DNA of 64,000 nt from Pseudoflavonifractor sp. Marseille-P3106 (GTDB lineage: Bacteria > Bacillota > Clostridia > Oscillospirales > Oscillospiraceae), in contig LT827126.1 of assembly GCA_900169975.1 (NCBI GenBank), positions 868,001 through 932,000 of the forward strand. Reading direction: 5' to 3'. Position 1 is the first letter of the stretch; each line of letters begins with the position of its first letter. Shown in pieces: positions 56,786 to 64,000 of the stretch. The notes beneath the pieces were generated by a model. That model was not told the DNA's origin. It saw only the letters and a list, made by a program, of their open reading frames with translations, and ran no database searches. The translations under genes and the position numbers were made by a program.

Positions 56786-57873
56786 TTGTCGATCCCCCGG
56801 GAGACCAGGTATTTCTTGACCATCAGAGCCACCTTGAAGGTGATGGCGTCGTCAAACTCCCGCAGATCCAGCCCCGTGAGTTTTTTGATCTTCTCCAGCC
56901 GGTAAACCAGAGTGTTCCGGTGGACAAAGAGCTTTCGGGCGGTCTCGGACACATTCAGATTGTTCTCAAAGAATTTGTTGATGGTGAACAGTGTCTCCTG
57001 ATCCAGCGCGTCGATTGGGTTTTTCTTAAAGACCTCTTGGAGGAACATCTCACACAGGGTGGTGGGCAGCTGATAGATCAGCCGGCCAATGCCCAGATTG
57101 TCGTAGTTGATGACGCTGCGCTCGGTATCAAAAACCTTTCCCACCTCAATGGCCATCTGGGCTTCCTTATAGGAGCGGGCCAGATCCCGGATGTTGGTGA
57201 CCACCGTACCGATACCCACCACCGGCTTCAAATCCAGTTCGGACATAAGCCCATCCTCGATCTGGCGGGCGATTTTGTCCAGCCGCTTGCTCTCGGTCCC
57301 CTCCGGCATCTGCTTGATGACCGCCACATCGGTCTCACTGATGGAGAGGACGAAATCGATCTGCTTGTCGGGGAACATGGCCTGGATCGTGTCGATCATT
57401 GCAGGATCGGCAGGCTCCGGCTGCCGCACCAGAAAAACGCCCCGGGGCACGTCGCAGACAAAATGGAGCTCCTTGGCCCGAACGTAAATATCCCCCAGCA
57501 GAATGTTGTCTGAGATGATGTTCTTGACAAAAGTCCCCTTGTCGTGCTTTTCCTCATAGCTCTGCTTGGCCCCATTAAAAGCCACTGCCGACAGGCAGCA
57601 CAGCCCCTTCGCCACGTCGTCCTCGCCCTGAACAAAACCCGCGTAGTCGAACTGGGTGCCCCAGCTTGCCAGAGCCTTAAAAGTGCGCCCCTCAAAGCGG
57701 ACCATGCCGTTTTCCGCCGCATTGAGCTGCCCCACTACTTCGCCCCAACGCTCTCCGATCAAAGAGAGCTCATCGCAGGCCACCACGGTCCCCTCGGCGT
57801 CGATCACGCCGATCACCCGGTCAGTCCCTTCCTTCATCTGTAACACGACACTCTGAAAAATCCGATTGGACAT
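56782..57873 (-). CDS. PucR/CdaR-type transcriptional regulator
   Basis: 363 residues. The C-terminal HTH_30 domain is clear (FFENNLNVSETARKLFVHRNTLVYRLEKIKKLTGLDLREF). The middle has a GGDEF-like fold remnant (SELDLKPVVGIGTVVTNIRDLARSYKEAQMAIEVG). The N-terminal part (around 1-130) may sense a ligand. PucR-type proteins activate sugar-acid, purine or amino-acid use genes. It lies upstream of ftsEX on the same strand with a gap of 200 bp, so it need not regulate them. Confidence 0.85.
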   Translation of the reverse strand: MSNRIFQSVVLQMKEGTDRVIGVIDAEGTVVACDELSLIGERWGEVVGQLNAAENGMVRFEGRTFKALASWGTQFDYAGFVQGEDDVAKGLCCLSAVAFNGAKQSYEEKHDKGTFVKNIISDNILLGDIYVRAKELHFVCDVPRGVFLVRQPEPADPAMIDTIQAMFPDKQIDFVLSISETDVAVIKQMPEGTESKRLDKIARQIEDGLMSELDLKPVVGIGTVVTNIRDLARSYKEAQMAIEVGKVFDTERSVINYDNLGIGRLIYQLPTTLCEMFLQEVFKKNPIDALDQETLFTINKFFENNLNVSETARKLFVHRNTLVYRLEKIKKLTGLDLREFDDAITFKVALMVKKYLVSRGIDN

Positions 57874-58046
57874 CTGGAATGCCTCCTTACCTTAATTCCC
57901 ATCCGGGTGGTCACGCGTACATTTTCAATGACCTGCGTCCATTTCTGCACAAAGTATACAATTTCGCACAGATAGATCCCCGTGGCGCAGGCGATTCACA
58001 CGAATATTATTATAGCGGCTTTTTTCTCCCTTTTCAATAGCAAATT

Positions 58047-58793
58047 TCACTTTTTTTGTGGAAAATGCCGAATCCTCTCAGATCCCGTCGTTCCCGCCCG
58101 CCGCAGTGCCTCCAATTCAAGGTCCGACAGCGGCCTCCACGAACCGGGAACCAACTGTTCGTCCAGCGTCAGAGGTCCGAAGGTGAGGCGTTTCAGGAAG
58201 GTCACAGGCTTCCCCCGGGCGGCCAGCATCCGTTTGATCTGGTGGTACTTCCCCTCCCGCAGCGTCACCAAGGCCTCCCCGTCCCCCCGCGGCTCCAGCA
58301 CGGCCGGAAGGCAGTGGAGCCCGCTGGCCAGGACCATTCCCGCCTGGAACGCGGCCGCATCGCCCTCATCCAGCACTCCGTCCACCCGTACCAGATAGGT
58401 CTTGTCCACATGCCGCCTGGGCGACAGCAGTCCGTGGGCCAGCGGTCCGTCGTTTGTGAGCAGGAGCAGGCCCACCGTGTCCTTGTCCAGCCGCCCGGCC
58501 GGGAACAGCCCGACCCGCCTCAGGTGCTCGGGCAGCAGAGAGAGCACGGTGGGCTGCCGTGGGTCATCCGTAGCCGAGACCAGCCCGGCCGGCTTGTTGA
58601 GCATGAGATAGACCCGGGCGCTTCCGGAGATGTCCTCCCCATCCACCTGGAAGCAGGCGGTCTCCGGGAATTTTGCCTCCCGGCTCCCGGCCACCGCACC
58701 ATCCACTGTCACCCGCCCTGTGCGGATCAGCTCTGCCGCCTCCCGGCGGGACCAGCGCCCGGTCCCGGCTAAAATTTTATCCAGACGCTCCAT
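58047..58793 (-). CDS. rsuA: 16S rRNA pseudouridine synthase, RsuA family
   Basis: 248 residues from the ATG at 58793 behind gaggggg. The S4 RNA-binding domain (RLDKILAGTGRWSRREAAELIRTGRVTVDG) precedes the synthase core with the catalytic Asp in GRLDKDTVGLLLLTNDG. It makes pseudouridine in the small ribosomal subunit RNA. No operon partner is obvious. Confidence 0.93.
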   Translation of the reverse strand: MERLDKILAGTGRWSRREAAELIRTGRVTVDGAVAGSREAKFPETACFQVDGEDISGSARVYLMLNKPAGLVSATDDPRQPTVLSLLPEHLRRVGLFPAGRLDKDTVGLLLLTNDGPLAHGLLSPRRHVDKTYLVRVDGVLDEGDAAAFQAGMVLASGLHCLPAVLEPRGDGEALVTLREGKYHQIKRMLAARGKPVTFLKRLTFGPLTLDEQLVPGSWRPLSDLELEALRRAGTTGSERIRHFPQKK

Positions 58794-58897
58794 CCGCGTC
58801 CCCCTCTCTTTGTACTCTCTTTTGCTAAGCCTATCATATTTTTCCACCGCCTACCATAGAATTTGATCAGAGGTCAAAGGGCAAAGGGGAGATCATT

Positions 58898-59362
58898 GTG
58901 TTCATCTGGACGGCAAAAGTCAATCGGCGCAAGATATATCTGGTTTTGGCAGCAGCGGTGATCGTCTGCGGCGCGGTGCTGGCCGCCACGGTGCTGGGCG
59001 GTCGGGGTGCCGAGGCCTCCGCCTCGATCAGCCCGAAGGGAATCAAGACAGAGGAAGATCGAATCGCCTATCTGGGGGCCTGGGGCTGGCAGGTCTCTCC
59101 GGATGCCGTCACTGTGGAGGAGCTGGAGCTTCCGAAGGACTTCGGTCCGGAGTACTCCGAGTACCTCTCGCTCCAGTCCGGTCAGGGCTTTGACCTGACC
59201 AAATACGCAGGGAAAAGGGTCAAACGGTACACATACAGCGTGGGGAACTACCCCACGGGAGATGCCGGTGTGAAGGCTCACCTTCTGCTCTTCCGCAACA
59301 CTGTGGTGGGAGGAGAGATCCTGGGGGACGGCTTTCTCCACGGCCTGGAAATGCCCACCTGA
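58898..59362 (+). CDS. DUF4830-type membrane-anchored protein
   Basis: 154 residues, GTG start behind aaagggga. One membrane segment (IYLVLAAAVIVCGAVLAATVLG) then an outer domain with RIAYLGAWGWQVSPDAVTVEELELP, the typical DUF4830 start. It is frequent in Clostridia; function unknown. It is the only plus-strand chromosomal gene in this part. Confidence 0.8.
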   Translation: MFIWTAKVNRRKIYLVLAAAVIVCGAVLAATVLGGRGAEASASISPKGIKTEEDRIAYLGAWGWQVSPDAVTVEELELPKDFGPEYSEYLSLQSGQGFDLTKYAGKRVKRYTYSVGNYPTGDAGVKAHLLLFRNTVVGGEILGDGFLHGLEMPT

Positions 59363-59464
59363 GCGGGTATAGGAGGCAAATTGCCCTGAACGCGGAGACT
59401 GGCGTCAGAGAGCCTGACGCCAGTCTGCTTCCTTCCCTTTCCTTTCTCAGCCCGTCCAGCACAC

Positions 59465-60034
59465 TCAACGGATGAGCTTGTCCCGTCCCACATGCAGAAA
59501 ATAGATGTAGTAAATCGTCCCTACTGCCTGGAGGAAGCGAGAGACCAGGTTCATAAATCCACCCATGTCGCTCAGGGCGGTCACCATGGAGAGACCCTGG
59601 CAGAGCACCGCGATCGCCGTACAGCCCAGGTAGAGCTTGCGGGCGCTTTCTTCCAGCTTCGCGACCTCCCGCTCCCCCTTGCACAGCCGGGTGGTGGTAT
59701 CGCAGACATAGGCCATCCCCATATAGGACAAGATCAAGGAAATTGCCCGCAGAAGCAGGAAGATCCAACTTCCGGTGATGGCGGTCAGGATATCACACAC
59801 CAGCACACTCAGCGCAAAAAACAGGGCCACGCGATATCCGCTGTCTGCCCTCATGGCAACGCTCAGGCCAACCGCTGTCAGCGCCAGACTGATCACATCG
59901 GTGGCCACATACAGAATGGTGACCACAGGCCCCAGTGCGGTCAGGCACACCAGAACCACCGAAACAACGTAGAGGATCTGTGCGATGAATACCAGCCGCA
60001 GCCCCTTGACCGCGGCGCTCCGAGTCTCTCCCAT
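59465..60034 (-). CDS. Polytopic membrane protein of unknown function
   Basis: 189 residues with about five membrane spans (LVFIAQILYVVSVVLVCLTAL, VVTILYVATDVISLALTAVGL, VALFFALSVLVCDILTAI and others). No motif recognised. Directly downstream of the MscS gene on the same strand (15 bp), so probably co-transcribed with it. Confidence 0.75.
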   Translation of the reverse strand: MGETRSAAVKGLRLVFIAQILYVVSVVLVCLTALGPVVTILYVATDVISLALTAVGLSVAMRADSGYRVALFFALSVLVCDILTAITGSWIFLLLRAISLILSYMGMAYVCDTTTRLCKGEREVAKLEESARKLYLGCTAIAVLCQGLSMVTALSDMGGFMNLVSRFLQAVGTIYYIYFLHVGRDKLIR

Positions 60035-60049
60035 GTTACGATTACCCCT

Positions 60050-60883
60050 TTACTTCATCAGATGAACGTTCAGATGTTCGTATGTCATCTCGACACCGGC
60101 AGCGTCAAAAGCCCCCTTCACCTGTTCCAAAAGGTCATAGTGGACCTCCCAGTAGTCTTCCGTGGCACACCAGACCCGCAGAATATACTCCACGGAGCTC
60201 TCCTTGTAGGCGCTGACCCGGATGAGCGGCGCCGGAGTGGGCAGCGTCCGGGGATGCTCCCCCACCACTTTGGCGATGCAGCGTCTCACCGCCTCCTGAG
60301 GCGCCTCGTAAGAGGCCGTAAACTTCAGTTCCACCTGCCGCTTATCGGCTGCGGTAAAGTTGACGATGGTCTTGCCGGAGATCTCCCCGTTGGGCACAAA
60401 GATCGTCTTATTGTCCACCGTATTCAGCTTGGTGTAGACCAGTCCCACCTCGCTCACCGTTCCACTCACACCGCCGGCCTCCACAAAGTCCCCGGCAGAA
60501 AAAGGGCGGGCTGTCAACAGCATGATCCCGCCCGCCAAATTGGACAAGGTACCCTGCACGGCCAGGGAAATGGCCAGGCCCAGCACGCTGAGCACCGCCA
60601 CCAGCGAGGTCATGGGCACACCCAGATAGCCCAGCAGGACACAGAGCGCCACCAGCCACAGGATGGCCTTCAGCCCGGAGCGGAGAAACGTCCGCACGCC
60701 CCGATCCAGTTTGGAACGCACCATGGCCCGGTCCGCCAGCTTCATAATCACTTTGATGATCACCAGGCAGGCCACCAGCAGCCCGACAAGCACCAGTGCT
60801 TTTTCCCAGGAAAAGTTCTTCAAGACCCGGTTGATCTGTCCCCAAGCCTCCTGCGCAGCCTCGGTATCCACGCTCGTGGGCAT
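60050..60883 (-). CDS. mscS: Small-conductance mechanosensitive channel, MscS family
   Basis: 277 residues from the ATG at 60883 behind gggggag; a longer reading adds only poorly supported codons. Three membrane spans lead to the pore helix (VLSVLGLAISLAVQGTLSNLAGGIMLL) and the beta domain (FSAGDFVEAGGVSGTVSEVGLVYTKL, DNKTIFVPNGEI). It opens on osmotic downshock to release solutes. Length suits the family. Confidence 0.93.
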   Translation of the reverse strand: MPTSVDTEAAQEAWGQINRVLKNFSWEKALVLVGLLVACLVIIKVIMKLADRAMVRSKLDRGVRTFLRSGLKAILWLVALCVLLGYLGVPMTSLVAVLSVLGLAISLAVQGTLSNLAGGIMLLTARPFSAGDFVEAGGVSGTVSEVGLVYTKLNTVDNKTIFVPNGEISGKTIVNFTAADKRQVELKFTASYEAPQEAVRRCIAKVVGEHPRTLPTPAPLIRVSAYKESSVEYILRVWCATEDYWEVHYDLLEQVKGAFDAAGVEMTYEHLNVHLMK

Positions 60884-61002
60884 GGCATCTCCCCCTATTC
60901 CCCGAAAACGGGGCATTATTTTATTTATTTTATTATATATTTGGAAAAAAAGCAACGCCTTTTCTTGTGTAAAGAGTCCCCCGTCTCCCTCACGCCGTAT
61001 CA

Positions 61003-61048
61003 AAAAGCTGCTCCGGGGTGCTTGCATCGCAAGCACCCCGGAGCAGCG
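61003..61048 (-). terminator. Strong intrinsic terminator of the D-serine genes
   Basis: A 19-bp perfect stem (61008-61026 with 61030-61048), 3-base loop, then TTTTT on the minus strand. It ends the nhaC-dsdA transcript. Confidence 0.92.
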
Positions 61049-61108
61049 CTCGGTCTATCAAAAAAATCGTTTGATGGTCATGACCGCAACATAAAGTCCG
61101 CTCCCCTT

Positions 61109-62455
61109 TTATTGCCCCTCGGCCAGCAGTTGTTTTCCTTTCTTCTCATAGGACAGCCAGTCCGCTTCCGGTACCATACTCCCGCCGGTGGCCCACACGA
61201 TGTGGGTACTGTCGGACATTTTATCCGTCAGCCCTTCCTGACGCTGATATGAAAGGCCCGCCTCTGTATGAAGGATCCACTGCGGGCCAGTCATTCCGGC
61301 CAGGGCACTGGGTTCCAGGCGGATTCCCTCCCGCTCCGCCAGCAGGGTAAGCAGACGATACAGGTGCTCGTCGGAGATGGTGTAGCACCCGGACAGGAAG
61401 GGTTCCATCAACTTTCCCACAAATTGGGAGGGACGGCCCACCGCCAAGCCATCGGCGGCGGTGCGGTTGTCGATGCCGAAGTCCCCCACGCACACCTGCG
61501 CGTGCAGCCGGGTAGCCATGCCCAGAATCATACAGGGCGCATGGGTAGGCTCGGCAAAAAAGCAGTGGACGGCATCCCCAAAGACCTGCTTAAGGCCAAA
61601 TGCCACTCCACCCGGGCCTCCGCCCACCCCACAGGGCAAGTAGACAAACAGAGGGTGTTCCTCATCCACCGGGACATTCTGTTCCATCAACTGCTTTTGG
61701 AGCCGGAGGGCGGCCACTCCATAGCCCAGAAAAAGGTTTTTGGAGTTTTCATCGTCTACGAAGTGGCACCAAGGATCCTTCTCTGCCTGACGGCGCCCCT
61801 CGCTGATCGCCTTACTGTAGTCTTCGGCGTACTCGATCACCGTAACTCCTTTTTCCCGCAGCAGATCCTTTTTCCACTGACGTGCGTCGGCCGACATGTG
61901 AACCGTGACCTGAAAACCCAGTTTGGCGCTCATGATACCGATGGACAGTCCCAGATTGCCGGTGGAGCCCACAGCGATCGTATATTTGGAAAAGAGCTCC
62001 CAAAAACGGGGCTCCGCCAGAACAGCATAGTCAGTGTCCAAGGTGAGCATTCCGCTTTCCAGGGCTATTTTTTCCGCCACGCACAGCACCTCATAAATGC
62101 CCCCCCTGGCCTTGATAGAGCCAGAGACCGGCAGATGGCTGTCACACTTTAGGATGAGGCGCTCTTTCACGCCCAGTGCCTCGGCCATGGAAGGAATTTC
62201 CCGCAGCGGGGACTCCAAAATCCCTCCCGCTCGGGCTGTCTCCGGAAACACCCGGGCCAGGTATGGGGCAAAGCGCCTCAGCCGGGCCTCTGCGTCTCGA
62301 ATATCTTCCATCCCCAGTGAGCAGGCCGAGATGCCCTGCTCCGCCGGACGCTTGCGGGGATTGCGCCACATTGTCTCCCGCAAGGCTGTCAGGTCCTCGA
62401 GAACCGGGACCGCCTTCTTCCATTCCTCCGGCGTCTTATCTTGAATAACCTTCAT
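61109..62455 (-). CDS. dsdA: D-serine dehydratase, PLP enzyme
   Basis: 448 residues. The PLP lysine motif is [12 protein letters not shown] and the glycine-rich phosphate loop is [28 protein letters not shown] is near the cofactor ring. It turns D-serine to pyruvate and ammonia. The NhaC-type antiporter gene lies 48 bp upstream in the same direction. Full length; ggagaac precedes its ATG. Confidence 0.93.
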   Translation of the reverse strand: MKVIQDKTPEEWKKAVPVLEDLTALRETMWRNPRKRPAEQGISACSLGMEDIRDAEARLRRFAPYLARVFPETARAGGILESPLREIPSMAEALGVKERLILKCDSHLPVSGSIKARGGIYEVLCVAEKIALESGMLTLDTDYAVLAEPRFWELFSKYTIAVGSTGNLGLSIGIMSAKLGFQVTVHMSADARQWKKDLLREKGVTVIEYAEDYSKAISEGRRQAEKDPWCHFVDDENSKNLFLGYGVAALRLQKQLMEQNVPVDEEHPLFVYLPCGVGGGPGGVAFGLKQVFGDAVHCFFAEPTHAPCMILGMATRLHAQVCVGDFGIDNRTAADGLAVGRPSQFVGKLMEPFLSGCYTISDEHLYRLLTLLAEREGIRLEPSALAGMTGPQWILHTEAGLSYQRQEGLTDKMSDSTHIVWATGGSMVPEADWLSYEKKGKQLLAEGQ

Positions 62456-62503
62456 TGGCTCTGTTCTCCTTACGTGAACCCCCGGACTCTCCTTGCCAGC
62501 GGT

Positions 62504-63940
62504 TCAGACCTTTGCTACTTTTTTACCCTTTTTCCAAAGGGGATTGCCCTCCCTGTCCCACATGCCGATTCCAGTGACGGCACAGAGGATGGAGAAAATC
62601 GGAACAATAAAAATAAACCAAGCAAATTTGATGTACTCGGTACCGCAGCCCAGAGTACTCATCACAAACAGCGTTGCGACACCCCAAGGTACGACAGGAG
62701 CGCTCAAGGTACCCGCATCCTCCAGTGTTCTGGACAGAACCCGGCGGTGAATATTCATTCGATCAAACGCGTCCTCAAAGGTCTGCTCCGTGACAATAAT
62801 GGACACGGTTTGTCCGCCGGCAGTGAGGAAATTGACGATATAGCAGTAAATCAAGGTAGTGATGACCAGAACCGATTTATTTTTAATGAATTTCAGCAGC
62901 ACGTCCTTGGCCAGCACGTCCAGAATACCGGTAGCCGTAATAATGCCGCCCATCACGCTGGCGATCATAAAGGTGACCAGCAGACCGGTCATGCTGGTAA
63001 TGCCCCCTCGATTCAGCATGGGGTCTACCAGCGCCACGCCGGTTTCAATAGAGAACCCGTTGGCGGCGCAGTTCATCAGTTTTACCAGACCCACTCCTTG
63101 AAATACCATGGCGAAAATTACGCTCACCACCACCGTGATGCCCATTCCCAGGAGGGCCGGCAGCTTGAACACAGAAACCAGCAGCACCAAAATGGCGGGC
63201 AGAATCAAAATCGGGTTAATTTTGAAGTGGGCAGTGAGGGTGCTGCAAATCAGCTCGGCCTTACTGGCATCCATCTCGCCTCCGCTGTACACCAGACCCG
63301 CCACGGTAAACAGAACCAGGGCCACCACAGCAGCCGGAATAGTAGTGTACAGCATGGAGTTGATGTGTTCATACAGCGGCACTTTGCTAACGCCGGAGGC
63401 CAGATTGGTTGTGTCGGACAGCGGGGACATTTTATCTCCAAACCAGGCTCCGCAGACCACCGCGCCTATCACCAGGGGCACAGGAACGGAGGTAGTAGAG
63501 GCCACCCCCACCATAGCAAGTCCCATGGTGGCCACACTGCCGAAGGAGGTTCCGGTAAACTCAGCGCTCAGAGCGCACAGGACAAAGGACAGGGGCACCA
63601 AAATTTTGGGGGAGATCAGCTTCATGCCGTAATACATTAGGGAGGGCACCGTACCGCCGGCCATCCAGATTCCCACCAGCATTCCTACCATAATCACAAT
63701 GAGGAAAGTGGGAATACAGTCTGACACCACTCTCAGCAAGGTCCTTTCAATCTCCTCCCAGGGGATTCTCAGTGCAAAGGCGCAGCCAGCAGCAATAATG
63801 GCCGCGGCGAACACAGACATAGTGGTATCCACATTTAAGTTGATGAGTACAACCAGCACAGTGATGATGACGACAAAAGACACGACGGCAAACGCCGGGG
63901 AAGGGATTTTTCGCTCTTTCATTATTTTCCCGTTTTCCAT
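62504..63940 (-). CDS. NhaC-family Na+/H+ antiporter-like transporter
   Basis: 478 residues with about eleven membrane spans. NhaC-type blocks: ALSAEFTGTSFGSVATMGLAM, CGAWFGDKMSPLSDTTNLAS and LTAGGQTVSIIV. Members exchange sodium and protons or carry amino acids or organic acids with sodium. Because it is in tandem with a D-serine dehydratase, import of D-serine or a related amino acid is possible. Start behind gaaaggaa. Confidence 0.9.
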   Translation of the reverse strand: MENGKIMKERKIPSPAFAVVSFVVIITVLVVLINLNVDTTMSVFAAAIIAAGCAFALRIPWEEIERTLLRVVSDCIPTFLIVIMVGMLVGIWMAGGTVPSLMYYGMKLISPKILVPLSFVLCALSAEFTGTSFGSVATMGLAMVGVASTTSVPVPLVIGAVVCGAWFGDKMSPLSDTTNLASGVSKVPLYEHINSMLYTTIPAAVVALVLFTVAGLVYSGGEMDASKAELICSTLTAHFKINPILILPAILVLLVSVFKLPALLGMGITVVVSVIFAMVFQGVGLVKLMNCAANGFSIETGVALVDPMLNRGGITSMTGLLVTFMIASVMGGIITATGILDVLAKDVLLKFIKNKSVLVITTLIYCYIVNFLTAGGQTVSIIVTEQTFEDAFDRMNIHRRVLSRTLEDAGTLSAPVVPWGVATLFVMSTLGCGTEYIKFAWFIFIVPIFSILCAVTGIGMWDREGNPLWKKGKKVAKV

Positions 63941-64000
63941 GCTTCTCTTCCTTTCAACTCAAGTTCTGGCTATTCCGCGTTTTCTATATACGGGCTCACC

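Overview
The window holds a large integrative and conjugative element (ICE) inserted in the lysS gene of a GC-rich Clostridia chromosome. The right-hand 14.5 kb (lysS, greA, an S41 protease, an M23 peptidase, ftsX, ftsE, a PucR-type regulator, rsuA, an MscS channel, a D-serine dehydratase and an NhaC antiporter) is roughly 60-63% GC where I counted it. Gene content and composition fit a gut Oscillospiraceae-type bacterium (Flavonifractor, Intestinimonas or Oscillibacter relatives); this is inference from gene style, not a placement. The left 49.5 kb is lower in GC and is mobile DNA.

Layout. 1-1770: right end of a first element (element A) with a Tn916-type excisionase and integrase. 1775-2251: a severed tRNA-binding domain that reads as the 3' part of a lysS gene longer than the one at the other end. 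2247-49520: the main ICE (element B), bounded by a 12-bp core that in lysS encodes Pro-Thr-Met-Lys. From left to right it carries an integrase; four tandem excisionase-like genes; a MazF-like toxin; a sigma-like factor behind a leader-peptide control region; an ImmA-type protease; a Y-family polymerase operon with a divergent XRE repressor and second ImmA; an inserted tet(W) with its attenuator; and a conjugation block (CHAP hydrolase, sortase B, VirB4, PrgI/VirB3-like, VirB6-like, pilin-like, VirD4, PcfB, relaxase, MobC). These are followed by an antirestriction-type block with a 2600-residue methyltransferase-helicase that has a nested tnpV gene, a thioester/Cna_B surface adhesin, a lipoprotein, ParB and ParA, and a cargo end (nucleoside phosphorylase, ANT(6) aminoglycoside adenylyltransferase, a repeat zinc-ribbon protein). 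49494-64000: chromosome.

How it works together. XRE, ImmA and the divergent consensus promoters form a damage-type switch like the ImmR/ImmA pair of ICEBs1. The sigma-like gene is probably throttled both by a terminator and by a hairpin that hides its ribosome-binding site and contains the stop codon of a 13-codon leader peptide. The transfer block is a Gram-positive type IV system with a MOBP-like relaxase. The sortase and the adhesin ending in TPKTG look like a matched pair for attaching the donor to recipients. ArdC-like, DarB-like and primase-like proteins would protect and copy incoming DNA. ParA/ParB would maintain the excised circle.

Most interesting signals: (1) a roughly 350-nt, multi-helix RNA-like region upstream of parA that matches no family I can name; (2) the leader peptide and hidden ribosome-binding site in front of the sigma-like gene; (3) tnpV encoded in the +1 frame inside a disordered linker of a giant protein, with its own ribosome-binding site; (4) the lysS attachment site and the orphan lysS C-terminal domain stranded between two elements.
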